Below are positions 9,154-19,100 of a DNA stretch of 64,000 nucleotides, in pieces. Position numbers and translations under genes: made by a program. Positions within the stretch are counted from its first letter, which is position 1. Each line of letters begins with the position of its first letter. Source of the DNA: Cytobacillus sp. NJ13 (GTDB taxonomy: Bacteria; Bacillota; Bacilli; Bacillales; Cytobacillaceae); assembly GCA_030348385.1 (NCBI GenBank), contig JAUCFP010000006.1, positions 1,240,001 through 1,304,000 on the forward strand, in the 5' to 3' direction. The notes below the pieces were generated by a model. That model did not search any database. It saw only the letters and a program-made list of their open reading frames with translations, and was not told where the DNA came from.

Positions 9154-9708
9154 TCATTCAGTTTCAGGCGGCCTCTTGCCTCTTTGCAGCTCCCAGATGG
9201 AAAGTCCAAAGTCCATTTGGAGATGAGGGTAGTCCTTGAATTGTGTCCAATCCCCTCCCCATTCAAAACCAAGATCCTTTGCCATTTCAACGACTTCCAT
9301 CCAATCCGCCTTGCTGTTGCCGTTGCCGTCATACTGCATATCCCAGATAACCTGGCCATCTACCGACATCAGGGCGAAATCAATCGCCATACCGAAATTA
9401 TGGTAAGACTCTCCCCCTTTAGCATGCGTAACAATATTCCCCTCCGATGTGCGCCCTTTTTCGTATAGGGCATTCTGTTCTTCTATACTTCTGAAATCCT
9501 GTGTGATGACTACGTTAATACCTTTGTCAGCAGCCTGTGCTATAAGTTCATCTTTCTTTTCAGCAACGACAGGGTGCAGAGCAGTTGGCGGTGGAACTTC
9601 TGTTAAGTCAGGTTCTTCTATAAAATGAATATATTGATAAAATAAAAGTCCGATAGTTGATATCAATAATAAAAAAACAAGAAATCTTCTTAATTGTCTA
9701 AAAAGCAA
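9154..9708 (-). CDS. M15 family peptidase, CwlK-like L-Ala-D-Glu endopeptidase
   Basis: Cell-wall peptidase of 184 residues. An N-terminal membrane anchor (about 8-25) is followed by an M15C domain. Zinc ligands are His103 and Asp110 in SYHNFGMAIDF and His162 in DYPHLQM. This arrangement matches CwlK, which cuts the L-Ala-D-Glu bond of peptidoglycan stem peptides; D,D-carboxypeptidase (VanY) is the alternative. The start is a TTG preceded by AAAGGAT at good spacing. The gene is monocistronic. Confidence 0.85.
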   Translation of the reverse strand: MLFRQLRRFLVFLLLISTIGLLFYQYIHFIEEPDLTEVPPPTALHPVVAEKKDELIAQAADKGINVVITQDFRSIEEQNALYEKGRTSEGNIVTHAKGGESYHNFGMAIDFALMSVDGQVIWDMQYDGNGNSKADWMEVVEMAKDLGFEWGGDWTQFKDYPHLQMDFGLSIWELQRGKRPPETE

Positions 9709-9883
9709 GGTTTTTTATCCTTTCTTTGAGGCTTCCGCAGATTGATTCTTCTTATTTTAGCAAGACTTTATCGAAACTTCACCTTTTTAAAGAATAAATT
9801 CCATATTTAATAATAGAAAGTCAATCCTTACAGCTAGACAAGCAAATAAATTCATTTGCCGGAAAGAAAAAATAGATTTATTT

Positions 9884-9908
9884 GTTTTGGAAAAAAAGTT
9901 TTGGGTAT
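9884..9908 (+). promoter_or_regulatory. Sigma-B promoter of the csbD-like gene
   Basis: GTTTTG (9884-9889) and GGGTAT (9903-9908) are separated by 13 bases, close to the Bacillus sigma-B consensus GTTTaa-N12-15-GGGTAT. The site is 37 bases before the coding start. CsbD of B. subtilis was named for sigma-B control, so position and gene agree. Confidence 0.85.
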
Positions 9909-9944
9909 AAAAAATAGAAAGCCATAACTGAGGAGGAGATACTT

Positions 9945-10136
9945 ATGAACAAAGATCAAACAAACGGCAATGCGGATCAATTAAAAGGTGAATTTAAAAA
10001 GCAATACGGCAAGCTGACCAATAATGAATCCAAAGAAGCTGAAGGAAATATGGATAAAATAAAAGGGCAGGCACAGGAAAAATGGGGAGATGCAAAGGAA
10101 GCACTGTCAAAGACTTTCAATGATCGCAGAGATTAA
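9945..10136 (+). CDS. csbD: CsbD family general stress protein
   Basis: Small hydrophilic, Lys/Glu/Gln-rich protein of 63 residues. Repeated D-x-L/I-K-G segments (DQLKGEFKKQYGKL and DKIKGQAQEKWG) are characteristic of CsbD-like proteins. The biochemical role of the family is unknown; expression belongs to the general stress response. AGGAGGAG lies a good distance before the ATG. It forms a single-gene unit between the sigma-B promoter and a strong terminator. Confidence 0.9.
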   Translation: MNKDQTNGNADQLKGEFKKQYGKLTNNESKEAEGNMDKIKGQAQEKWGDAKEALSKTFNDRRD

Positions 10137-10177
10137 TAAAAGTACTCAACGCTGCTTAAGAGCGTTGAGTACTTTTC
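10137..10177 (+). terminator. Terminator of the csbD-like gene
   Basis: A 15-bp stem (AAGTACTCAACGCT with its complement at 10161-10175) has a seven-base loop and T-run. A-tracts on the left may let it serve the convergent LysM gene too. Confidence 0.9.
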
Positions 10178-10191
10178 CATGAGAAGATTTA

Positions 10192-11178
10192 TTAAAAAGT
10201 CGTTTTTGCCCCTAAATAACGAGGCTTCCAATATGAATTATTCATGTCGCTGATTTCTACACCACGTGAAGAACCAGCATGAATGAATTTGTAGTTACCA
10301 AGATAAATACCCGCATGTGATGGGCCTGACTTGTATGTTTCAAAGAAAACCAAATCGCCCACTCTTGGTGCTGCAACATGTTTTGTCGCGCTCCAAATGG
10401 ATGCTACAGTACGAGGAATAGAGATTCCTGCTTTCCCATATACATAGTTCAGGTAACCGCTGCAGTCAAATCCAGCAGGCGTGCTTCCTGCCCATTCGTA
10501 AGGTGAGCCAATGTATTTCTTTGCTTCAGCAATCAGTTCACTCACCTTTGATGTCGTTTGGCCTGCTACCTGTGATTCTGCCGGCTTGCTTGCTGCGGTA
10601 CCAGATACTTTCAGTGTTTGGCCAGCAAAAATCAAATCAGAGGATAGGTTGTTCATTGCCTTTAGTTGTGAAACCGATAAGTTATGGCGAGATGCAATAC
10701 CTGAAAGAGTGTCTCCTCTTTGGATGGTATAAGATCCAGTGCTTGAAGGAGCAGAAGGTGCAGCAGTGTTAGCCGAACCTTTTACTTTTAGCTTTTGGCC
10801 TGGATATATCGTGTCACTGCTGATTCCGTTTAGACTCTTTAATGTACTGACGGAAAGGCCGTGTGTTCTTGCAATTCCCCATAAAGTATCGCCTGATTTC
10901 ACTGTGTAGCTGACTGTACCGCTAGAAGACCCGCCTGTTGAAGCGTCATGGCTGTGCGGTGCCAGCAGAGTCAGAGCTTGTCCTTTATATATTTTCGATC
11001 CTGATATATTATTCCATGTCTTTAACTCTTCGATTGAAAGATTATTAGAGCGGGAGATTCCCCAAAGAGTGTCTCCAGACTGAATTATATATTTATTTTC
11101 ATGTGCACTTGCTTCTCCATTGAACGGTGTAATCAAAAAACCAGCTGTCGCAGCCATTGTAAGTAGTTGTTTCTTCAA
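10192..11178 (-). CDS. Peptidoglycan endopeptidase: three LysM repeats plus NlpC/P60
   Basis: Secreted wall hydrolase of the LytE/CwlS type, 328 residues. A signal peptide ends at about residue 25 (GEASA). LysM repeats lie at about 29-72, 90-133 and 149-192, joined by Ser/Thr/Ala linkers. The C-terminal NlpC/P60 domain has catalytic Cys239 (GFDCSGY), His288 (SHAGIY) and His300. The family cuts the D-Glu to diaminopimelate bond. I chose the TTG at 11178 because AAGGAG lies eight bases upstream; the GTG at 11187 sits against that site and is too close. It is monocistronic. Confidence 0.92.
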   Translation of the reverse strand: MKKQLLTMAATAGFLITPFNGEASAHENKYIIQSGDTLWGISRSNNLSIEELKTWNNISGSKIYKGQALTLLAPHSHDASTGGSSSGTVSYTVKSGDTLWGIARTHGLSVSTLKSLNGISSDTIYPGQKLKVKGSANTAAPSAPSSTGSYTIQRGDTLSGIASRHNLSVSQLKAMNNLSSDLIFAGQTLKVSGTAASKPAESQVAGQTTSKVSELIAEAKKYIGSPYEWAGSTPAGFDCSGYLNYVYGKAGISIPRTVASIWSATKHVAAPRVGDLVFFETYKSGPSHAGIYLGNYKFIHAGSSRGVEISDMNNSYWKPRYLGAKTTF

Positions 11179-11422
11179 GTTGTACACTCCTTAAATTTCT
11201 TTGACAACCTAATATTAGTAATATTTCTAGTAAAATCCTATCTAAAAATAATGGATAAACAGGTAAAAATATCTATAATTTCATAGTATTACCTCAAGTG
11301 GTTAATTTGTAGTAAATTTATCCTGTATTAATTAGCAGTTATTTCCATTCTAACAGGCAAAACCAGGTAGTTTTTCGTCATATTTCTTATTATTCTAATT
11401 AAACTTTCTTCTTCACAAACAA

Positions 11423-11454
11423 AAATAGATCAGCATTCACAAGCTGATCTATTT
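11423..11454 (-). terminator. Terminator of the selB gene
   Basis: AAATAGATCAGC pairs with GCTGATCTATTT (12 bp, eight-base loop). On the minus strand it is followed by TTGTTTG. Confidence 0.82.
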
Positions 11455-11466
11455 AAAGAAAACTAT

Positions 11467-13347
11467 TTAAATCCATATTCTCTTATTTTCTGCTCTCCGT
11501 GTAATTCCCAAAGAATCAAGTTTTTCAAGGAAAGGTATCATATACTTTCTGGAAAGGCCCAATACTTCCTTTGCATTGCCCACTTCAAATTCAGCAGCTG
11601 TGCTCGTTTTGAGTTCTTCTACTGCTTCTCTAAAATGATCACCATGCCAATAGTACTGAGCATCGAGCGGTACGACGATTTCCTGGTCTTCTAAATATCG
11701 TTTTAAGTCTCCTTTGAGATTCTCAGGGATTCCTACAGAAGCATAATATTCATCGAAAGGCTTTACTTTATAGCCATCTTTTTTTAATTCAGCAAGAAGA
11801 TTGTCAGTGCGTTTTTGCCAGCTTTTCGGTACATGAGGATTGAAACCTTTATTCTGCAGAAACTGACCTTTTCGTTGGAACGCTCTCTCTTCAATCCCTG
11901 AATTCAAGACAAATTCAACCAGGGTTTTAGGATATTTATTCTGCATTGCCTGCAGTAATTCTGCTTTATTGACCCCTTGCTTCATAGGATTTTCCAGGTG
12001 GAACTCATTCAGGCGGTCAGCTATTTCTTCCTCTATTGCCTCTCTTATGACTAATAAAGTGAATTCCTTTCTGTTAATGCTCTGGAAATCTTCTTCTTTA
12101 AGTATTTCTTTAACCGTCAATTCATCCAGTGAAGTTTTCGCTGTAATCTCTGAAACCGAAAGGACCTTATCTTCGGACAACGCCGCTTTAATGCGATCTT
12201 TCGGTGTCCCTTCTTTCTTCCTGCTTAAGTCTTCGATGGTTTTTTGGCCGAAACGGTATTTTTCCCCGTTGGGATCGATAACCCAGCCCCCGCCGATTGT
12301 CTCCTGGGGACTTGGCCGTCTTAAAATGAACCTGTCTCCCCTTTTGGCGACAATTTCCTCTTCTAAACGGAGCTGGCAGAGAATTTCTCCTTCTGAATTG
12401 GATAATTCATTACGGTCAAAGAAGACGATTTTGCCCATGACTTCAGCAGTACCAATATGACATTTGATCGGCATTCTCTGTTTGACGATATGCTCTAAAT
12501 CTCCCACCATTCTTACAGCTACATCAATGGTTTTCGTGACGCTGAAATGCTCAGAGGATACAAGGACCTCCCCACGCTCTATATCCTCCTTCGAAACACC
12601 CGATAGGTTAATCGCTGCCCTTTGCCCTGCAAATGCCGCTTTTGCAGGCTGATGATGTACCTGCAGCTGGCGTGCCCTGGTCTCGATACCATTTGGCATG
12701 ATTTTCAAAAGCTGTCCTTCTTCGACTTTTCCTTCATAAACAGTGCCTCTGACTACGGTTCCCTGGCCTTTCACCGTAAATACCTGATCGATTGGAAGGC
12801 GGAATGCGCCTTTTGCATCCCGCGTGTCCTGTTCTTTCAGCATATGGATAATCAGCTGCTTTAACTCTTCAACCCCTTTGCCCGACAGGCTATCTGTTAA
12901 AATAAATGGAACATCTTCAAAAACAGTTCCTTTCAGTTCCTCAAGAATTTCTTCTTTTACAAGGACGGCGAACTCTTCGTCCACACGATCAATCTTTGTT
13001 ATGGCGACGATGCCATTGCGGATCCCAAGAAAATCGAGAATTTCCAGATGTTCTCTCGTCTGCGGCATAACCCCTTCGTCTGCTGCAACAGCCAGGATGA
13101 CTAAGTCTATACCTGCAACACCTGCAATCATCTGCCTGATAAAACGTTCATGACCCGGTACATCTACTACTGAAATTTGAATTTCCTCATCTTCATGTAA
13201 AGGGGCAAATCCGAGTTCTATGGATATTTGCCTTTCTTTTTCTTCTTTGAGCCTATCTGTATCCACATTTGTTAAGGCCTTTGTCAATGTTGTTTTTCCA
13301 TGATCGATATGGCCTGCCATACCGATTGTAAAGTATCTTTTCGTCAA
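11467..13347 (-). CDS. selB: Selenocysteine-specific elongation factor SelB
   Basis: Delivers Sec-tRNA to the ribosome at UGA codons followed by a SECIS hairpin. The 626 residues start with the translation GTPase domain: GHIDHGKTTL at 12-21, switch II DVPGHERFI, and TKID. EF-Tu-like beta domains follow, then a C-terminal half with winged-helix repeats that binds mRNA. The TTG at 13347 has GCAGGTGG before it; an upstream TTG at 13410 adds 21 residues that do not look conserved and lacks a ribosome site. It follows coaW by 74 bases. No selA, selD or selC is visible in the window, so its partners must be elsewhere. Confidence 0.92.
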   Translation of the reverse strand: MTKRYFTIGMAGHIDHGKTTLTKALTNVDTDRLKEEKERQISIELGFAPLHEDEEIQISVVDVPGHERFIRQMIAGVAGIDLVILAVAADEGVMPQTREHLEILDFLGIRNGIVAITKIDRVDEEFAVLVKEEILEELKGTVFEDVPFILTDSLSGKGVEELKQLIIHMLKEQDTRDAKGAFRLPIDQVFTVKGQGTVVRGTVYEGKVEEGQLLKIMPNGIETRARQLQVHHQPAKAAFAGQRAAINLSGVSKEDIERGEVLVSSEHFSVTKTIDVAVRMVGDLEHIVKQRMPIKCHIGTAEVMGKIVFFDRNELSNSEGEILCQLRLEEEIVAKRGDRFILRRPSPQETIGGGWVIDPNGEKYRFGQKTIEDLSRKKEGTPKDRIKAALSEDKVLSVSEITAKTSLDELTVKEILKEEDFQSINRKEFTLLVIREAIEEEIADRLNEFHLENPMKQGVNKAELLQAMQNKYPKTLVEFVLNSGIEERAFQRKGQFLQNKGFNPHVPKSWQKRTDNLLAELKKDGYKVKPFDEYYASVGIPENLKGDLKRYLEDQEIVVPLDAQYYWHGDHFREAVEELKTSTAAEFEVGNAKEVLGLSRKYMIPFLEKLDSLGITRRAENKRIWI

Positions 13348-13421
13348 ATCTGCCACCTGCTTCTTTTTGCATTCTTTTTTTACTGTATCCTGAAAAAAAG
13401 AATCTTTCAATCATCTTGGTT

Positions 13422-14222
13422 TTATAAGGACAGCAGCGCACCTATAGCTCCGCAATATGCCCCATTTTGAATAAAAACAGGTTTCTTGCCAAGCATGGCC
13501 GTATACTTCTCTAAAAGGTGCTTTAACGGGTCATTATACTGAAGCGTGCTTCCTATATAAATAATGTCGTCAATTTGGTGCTGAAATGCTGCCTGAGTGC
13601 TTAGGAGTACAATTGTTTCTGCAATCATGTTAGTTAAACTGGCAGCTTTGTCTTCCTTGCTTACATGATCATCCTTAATTTTCCCAAAATTGCTGGCAGT
13701 CAGGCTCCCATCTATCGGTGAATCGAATGGTGCATAAATATCTTTGACCATTAAATCTGCATTCTCTGCTCTCCCGCTTCCAGCCAGCGAAACGAGCGTT
13801 GAAAAATCTTTTTCACCAGTCAGCAATCTCCCCAGGCCCATTAATGTGCCACCGCCGATGCCGCTCCCGGAAATCCTTGAGACTTTCCCGCCGCAATTTA
13901 GGCAAATTGATGTTCCTGTGCCTATAATTATTACAAGAAAATTCTCGTATGATAATCCATCTTGCTTCAAATAGGATACACCTAAACCGCAAGACTCAAA
14001 TTCAGGAACAATCCGGGCATTATGAAAAAACTCTTTTTTAAGATATTCAGCTTTCCCGCCTGTCAAGGCAATTGGCGAATCAGCAGCAGTCATCTTCAGC
14101 CAATTCATAGAACTATTTAGTTCATCAATCGAATAGCTTTTGTAATGGATTTGACCATGTTCTTCAAAAGCCATTTTCAGCAGAGAACCTCCAGCATCAA
14201 TTCCTATTTTTGCAGGCTTCAA
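13422..14222 (-). CDS. coaW: Type II pantothenate kinase
   Basis: Phosphorylates pantothenate, the first step of coenzyme A synthesis. The 266 residues have the ASKHA-fold phosphate loop GIDAGGSLLK at 7-16, a second glycine-rich motif IIGTGTSICLN, and GSGIGGGTLMGLGRLL, all typical of CoaW/PanK-II from staphylococci and some bacilli. The start is TTG, sharing TTGA with the stop of the ywaF-like gene, and AAAGGCGG lies upstream, so the two are translationally coupled. It precedes selB on the same strand. Whether a type III (CoaX) enzyme also exists cannot be seen here. Confidence 0.9.
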   Translation of the reverse strand: MKPAKIGIDAGGSLLKMAFEEHGQIHYKSYSIDELNSSMNWLKMTAADSPIALTGGKAEYLKKEFFHNARIVPEFESCGLGVSYLKQDGLSYENFLVIIIGTGTSICLNCGGKVSRISGSGIGGGTLMGLGRLLTGEKDFSTLVSLAGSGRAENADLMVKDIYAPFDSPIDGSLTASNFGKIKDDHVSKEDKAASLTNMIAETIVLLSTQAAFQHQIDDIIYIGSTLQYNDPLKHLLEKYTAMLGKKPVFIQNGAYCGAIGALLSL

Positions 14223-14950
14223 GCAGATTCCGCCTTTCCAGCTTTATTTTTGCCAATCATTATAAATGGCAGCAACAGTAATGAAAACAGGAATAATGCC
14301 GATATTTCCAGTGTTATTATGTAATAAGGATAAGGCCCGAAGTAATCTAATAATGAAGTATTCTCCGGCTTACGGGACAGGAACATATAGTTTCCTCCTG
14401 TTAGCTTGTTTGCGAGTAATGCCGCGGCTGCGCAGAGATTCAGGAAGATAAAAGATTGGTACATACCCTTTCCTGTTGGCCTGAATTGATGTACAAATAC
14501 GAAATAAAGGCAAGTCCAAACGATTAGATTATGAGTAATAAAAAATTGAAAATAGCGAAAATGAGGAAAGCCTAAAAACAGCTCAGGAGTCAGGATGGCC
14601 ATTAATGCCACCATGACGCCTATGAAATAGACAATCTGGAAGACGTCCTTAGATTTCGATGCTAATAATAACAAGCAAAGAACTAAGCTTATGGAGCAAA
14701 GCTGAAGCGGCAGAGTGAAGGAAATGTCCCATTTCCCGCCAAGATAAAGCCAGATATGGTAAAGCAGTTCCAATGTAAAAAGCAATAGAAACATATACAG
14801 CCTGAATTTTTGATCAAGCCTGTATAGCACTTTTCTTAATAAGAATAAAAGCGCGGCTGCTGCTGCAAATAACACAATCATGACAATATGAGATGCGGAA
14901 AAAACCATAAAAGGGAAAGCTTTATAATCATGAGAAAATACTCCGGACAA
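14219..14950 (-). CDS. YwaF/TIGR02206-type integral membrane protein
   Basis: A 243-residue polytopic membrane protein with about six to seven helices. Landmarks are an N-terminal FSASHIVMI helix, the LPLQLCSISL helix in the middle, and a FITHNLIVWTCLYF helix, as in B. subtilis YwaF. Function is unknown. TTG at 14950 is preceded by GGGGGAG at good spacing. Its stop overlaps the coaW start by four bases, so the pair is an operon. Confidence 0.8.
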   Translation of the reverse strand: MSGVFSHDYKAFPFMVFSASHIVMIVLFAAAAALLFLLRKVLYRLDQKFRLYMFLLLFTLELLYHIWLYLGGKWDISFTLPLQLCSISLVLCLLLLASKSKDVFQIVYFIGVMVALMAILTPELFLGFPHFRYFQFFITHNLIVWTCLYFVFVHQFRPTGKGMYQSFIFLNLCAAAALLANKLTGGNYMFLSRKPENTSLLDYFGPYPYYIITLEISALFLFSLLLLPFIMIGKNKAGKAESA

Positions 14951-14972
14951 AAAATTCTCCCCCTTCCGGGCT

Positions 14973-15008
14973 GGAGACTACTCTCCGAGCAGGAAAGGAC
15001 TAGTCTCC
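14973..15008 (-). other. Stem-loop between SET-domain and ywaF-like genes
   Basis: GGAGACTA and TAGTCTCC form an 8-bp stem around a 20-base loop. There is no T-run, so it is not a clear terminator. It lies between the SET stop and the ywaF-like ribosome site and may mark mRNA processing or weak termination. Confidence 0.4.
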
Positions 15009-15015
15009 AATTAAA

Positions 15016-15390
15016 TTATTTATTAAACCAAAGGGGATCATCATTATCAGCTTCCCCATTATAATTAATCAATACCTCTTCACCTGCTTTAATGTCTCTA
15101 TAGGCGAAAAAGTCAAAAGTATGATTGTCAAAATTGATATCATATACTGCATTTGGCTTGTATGAATGGTTAAAAAGCATCCCATAGCCTAATAAAATGG
15201 CACTGTGATTTTTCCCGTATTCAAATGCATAATCAGCCAGAGCCGTTTTTTCAATATGCTGATGCTCCTTGTTTGGATAAGGAAGGACCGGAGCTTCATG
15301 AATCAGTTCACCCTTCTTAATATCACGAGTAGCAAAGACTCCTCTGTTATGTTCGCCATCGCTTACTGTTGATGTCTTAATTTCAATCAT
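15016..15390 (-). CDS. SET domain-containing protein
   Basis: A 124-residue stand-alone SET domain, the fold of eukaryotic-type protein lysine methyltransferases. GVFATRDIKKGELI at the N-terminus, the pseudoknot motif FNHSYKPNA and LINYNGE near the C-terminus are seen, and these form the S-adenosylmethionine and lysine sites in the family. It lacks the Cys-rich post-SET region. Bacterial members of this size are common in bacilli and their targets are mostly unknown. AGGTAA precedes the ATG. Confidence 0.85.
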   Translation of the reverse strand: MIEIKTSTVSDGEHNRGVFATRDIKKGELIHEAPVLPYPNKEHQHIEKTALADYAFEYGKNHSAILLGYGMLFNHSYKPNAVYDINFDNHTFDFFAYRDIKAGEEVLINYNGEADNDDPLWFNK

Positions 15391-15427
15391 TTCGTTACCT
15401 GCACATTCTCGTCAATGACGTTTATTA

Positions 15428-16105
15428 TTATTTTTCAGCGAGCCTAAACTCACCAAATTCCAATTTCTTTGTGGTTTCAAGCTGAATAATTTCAGGAGAG
15501 TCCAGCTGGATGCTATTAGAAAATAGCGGACCGTCATAAACAAAGGTATGATATTCACCTGATTCACCCATCGGACAAACGGGTTCAGCTTCAATTTTGC
15601 TTAAAAAGTCATGATTTAGTTCTTTGCCGAGCCAGGAGCTGTCTAATACATCTTCCCGGACACGTATGACTTTTGCTTTAAAGCCAGACTCCACAAAAGC
15701 CTTTAAAGCCTTAAGACTATCTTTCTCCTCCATCCATAAAGGATATACCGCATCCAATCCTGCTTCAGCTGCTGTTTTTTCTCCCCATTCGCGGTGTCCA
15801 TCCAAGTAAAGATCCCCATATGCAATGCCTGTTATCCCATATGTATCTTTTATTTTTCCTAAATCACTCACAAAACGCTCCGAGTAATCTTCAAAAGTAC
15901 AATAAATAAACTCTGCAGGTATGGATAAGCATTTTGCCTGAAGCTGAATTAATTCCTTTTTTTCTCCATGCCCGAAGGTTCTGCCAATCTCCTGCGGAAC
16001 CGTTGTCAGAAGGCATGCAACCTCATACCCCTGTTTTATCAGCACATCAAGAGCCAGGCAGCTGTCTTTGCCTCCGCTCCAGGATAAAACCACTTTCTTC
16101 TTCAA
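15428..16105 (-). CDS. Dph6-related ATP pyrophosphatase (diphthine-ammonia ligase family)
   Basis: PP-loop ATP pyrophosphatase of 225 residues. The loop SWSGGKDSCLAL is at about 8-19. The family regions IAYGDLYLDGHREWGE, SSWLGKELN and the C-terminal MGESGEYHTFV match the archaeal and eukaryotic Dph6 amidase. Bacteria lack diphthamide, so the true substrate is unknown and amidation of some other carboxylate is an inference. It starts with TTG behind GGTGATG. The SET-domain gene follows 37 bases downstream on the same strand, suggesting co-transcription. Confidence 0.82.
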   Translation of the reverse strand: MKKKVVLSWSGGKDSCLALDVLIKQGYEVACLLTTVPQEIGRTFGHGEKKELIQLQAKCLSIPAEFIYCTFEDYSERFVSDLGKIKDTYGITGIAYGDLYLDGHREWGEKTAAEAGLDAVYPLWMEEKDSLKALKAFVESGFKAKVIRVREDVLDSSWLGKELNHDFLSKIEAEPVCPMGESGEYHTFVYDGPLFSNSIQLDSPEIIQLETTKKLEFGEFRLAEK

Positions 16106-16130
16106 AAGTCATCACCAACTCTAATAGTAT

Positions 16131-16163
16131 GGGAAAAAGGATAGATGGTCTATCCTTTTTCCC
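16131..16163 (-). terminator. Terminator of sbcDC
   Basis: A 15-bp stem beginning GGGAAAAAGGATAGA with a three-base loop, immediately after the sbcC stop. The T-tract is inside the descending arm. It separates sbcC from the Dph6-like gene. Confidence 0.75.
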
Positions 16164-16170
16164 CTGAATC

Positions 16171-19100
16171 CTAATTTATAAATTGAAACTGTGTGCGGCT
16201 TCCTGACTGGCTTGCAGTTACTTCCAGACGGGCATCAATCCTCTCCTTCAGCTCGGGAACATGAGAGATGATTCCTACAAGCCTGCCGCTGCTCTGAATT
16301 TCGATCAATGCTTCTATTGCCTGGTCTAATGATTCGGGATCAAGTGTCCCAAATCCTTCATCAATGAACATCGTCTCAAGGGAAACTCCTCCTGCGTATT
16401 GCTGCACCACATCGGCCAGACCAAGAGCAAGTGCGAGCGCGGCTTTAAAGCTTTCTCCGCCAGATAAAGTTTTTACATGCCTTTCCTGTCCAGTGTATTG
16501 ATCGAACACAAGCAATTCCAGACCGCTTTGTGCGTTACCCTTTGACCGGTCAGTTTTTCGAAGCAGCATATATCTTCCGCTGGTCATCCTCGATAAACGT
16601 CCGTTGGCTTCCCTCAGTATATCATCTAAAAATGCCGCCAGGACAAATCGTTCAAAAGTAATTCGGTATGTGTTCTGCCCTTTTGAAATTTCATACAAGT
16701 GCCCGATTACTTTGTACCTTTCCTCAATGGCTTTCATATTTTCATTTATCTCTGTAATTTTTTGCATCGTTTCTTCGTTTTGCTTTTTCTTCATAAACAG
16801 ATTTGTATATTGATCCTGCAGCAGTTTCAATTGATCATCTGATTCTTGTAATGATACCTGCAAGCTTTCCAGGTCAGGTTTTTCAATCCCTTCCAAGAGC
16901 TGCATCAGCTCATCGTATCGATCATGTACAGAACGGACCTCTTCACGATATTCCCTTACTTCACCTTCAAGCTGCCTGATTTGATCTTCTGTTTTTTTTG
17001 CATCCCGGTATTCACCATAGACCTCAAAACCCTGGTCTTTCATGCGCTGCACAAAATTCCGCCTTTCGGCTGCAAGCTTATCCTCGATTTTAACAGCCTG
17101 CTTTTGAAGTGTCTCCAGCTTTGCCTGTTCTGCCATATGGGCGGACTTTGCATCTTGATAATTCTGCTGGGCTGTTTCCAGCTGTCTTTGCATAATTTCA
17201 AATTTTTCAGCCGCATTTTTCAAACTTAACTCATAAGCTTCAATAGACCTCAGGTTTTCAGGAATTGCTTCCGTCATTCTCACCAAGTTGCTTTTCTTTT
17301 CCGCATGCATAATGGCCGCGTCATTTATTTGGTCTTGCAGCCGGTCAATTTCTGCAGCTAAGGCTTCTTCCATCTGCTGTGTTTTTTCTAACTCAGCAGT
17401 ACAGTTTTCCAGCCTTGAAGATTTCTTCTTCAGTTCAGCATGAAGTGTCAGTAGATCCTTTTTTTGATCGGCAAGAGTATTTTTCAGCACAAGCAAACTA
17501 TCCCGTTTAAAATCAGTACGGTGTTTTTGTATTTGGGCTGTTAGTTCAGCCAATCCACTCTCGCTGGAATTCATGCGGGACTGGGCTTCATAAAATGCCG
17601 ACTCAGCTTTAGCTTTCTCAGCTTCAATTTGAGCTGCCTGTTTCTTTGCTTCCTTCAGGTCTTTTTCATCCGGAATATCATGTGGCGATACAGCCGGATT
17701 TGGATGGTGGTCTGAGCCGCAGACTGGGCATGCCTCCCCGTTTTGGAGCCTGTCTGCTAAGATTGATGCCTGTCCATGTAGCCACTTGCCCTCCAGTTCC
17801 TCCACAAGCAGTTTGGCATCATTCAGCCTGAATGAAATCTTTTCAAAATAATTTTTCTTATTGCTGCAGGCATTCATTAATAATTGATGCTCATTATGCA
17901 GATCTTCATATCTTTGAAGCCGTTCTATTTCGTCCGTCAGTTTCTCCAGGTTTCGTTCGTTCTCAATCTGTGCAAGCTTACTCTTTTCAATGTCCTGCTT
18001 TTCTTCAGCCAGTGTTTTTATTTGCAGATCAGCTTTTTTATAGGCTTCATCTTTCTGTCTTTTTTGAAGCCGGAGGTTTTCAAGATTTTTTTCAAGAGAA
18101 CGGACCAGCTTTTCCACTTTTGCATAAGAGTGAATGTCCTCTTTCATACTATGCAGGTGATTAACCTGTTCTGCAGCCTGTTTTCTTTCTTCCTCACGGT
18201 TCTTTTCCGACTCCCATTTATCTTTTTTTTCTTTTAGGAGAGTTTCAAGAGTGCCAATATTTTTCTGAAGCTCATTAAGATCGGCATTTGCCGCATCCAG
18301 ATCTTTCTTCAGTTCATGACAGAGCTGCTCCTGCTGATTCAGCAGGGCTGCTTTCTGGGCAAGAGCTATGGCATTCTCTTTGCCAGCGAATTGGCCTCTT
18401 TGCCCTTCCAGTTCTTCTTTCCTAAGCTTTAACTCTTCTTTCGTATTCATCTGTTTGAGCACCATTTCAGCTTCATAGAGCTTTTGCTGAAGTTGATCTC
18501 TCTGTTCCTTCTTTTTCCTGCCTGATTCTGTCATTTCATCAAGGCCATTTGCCATCTCCTTAATTTCCTCTGCAAGAAGCGGCAGGAGCAGGATGTCATT
18601 GACACTTCCTGCTTCGAGGTAAGATTTCAGCTCCGCGCTGTATAAAGCCTGCACCTGATTAAAATACTGATCTCTCAGCTTTATCTGTTCTTCCACCGTT
18701 CTTTTTAATTCAGTCGCATCTTCTTTTAACTTTTCTTCTATGCGCTTGTATATTTGTGTATGGAATAGCCGCTGAAGAATGATTTCCTTATCCTTGCTCT
18801 CAGAAGTTAGGAGCTTTCGGAACTCTCCCTGGGGGATCATCAGAATTTGCCTGAACTGATTGCTGTCGATGATCATGATTTCTTTTATCTTTTCATCAAC
18901 ATCCCTGACATTTGAAGCCAGGAGCTTTTGCTCTCCATTTTCACCATGCATATACAGTTCTGCTTTGGCGCTCACTGTCGTCGTGCCATCGCCGCGCTCT
19001 TTTTTCTTTTCCTGCTGAGGAGACCTTGTAATGTAATACCTTTTATTTCTTAAAATGAATTCGAGGGAAATTTCGGTTAGTGTATTATTTTTCGCGAACT

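Noticed and set aside
11188..11466. Possible tRNA-Sec gene near selB
   Set aside because: The gap is AT-rich and shows only the selB terminator; no tRNA-like arms could be drawn.
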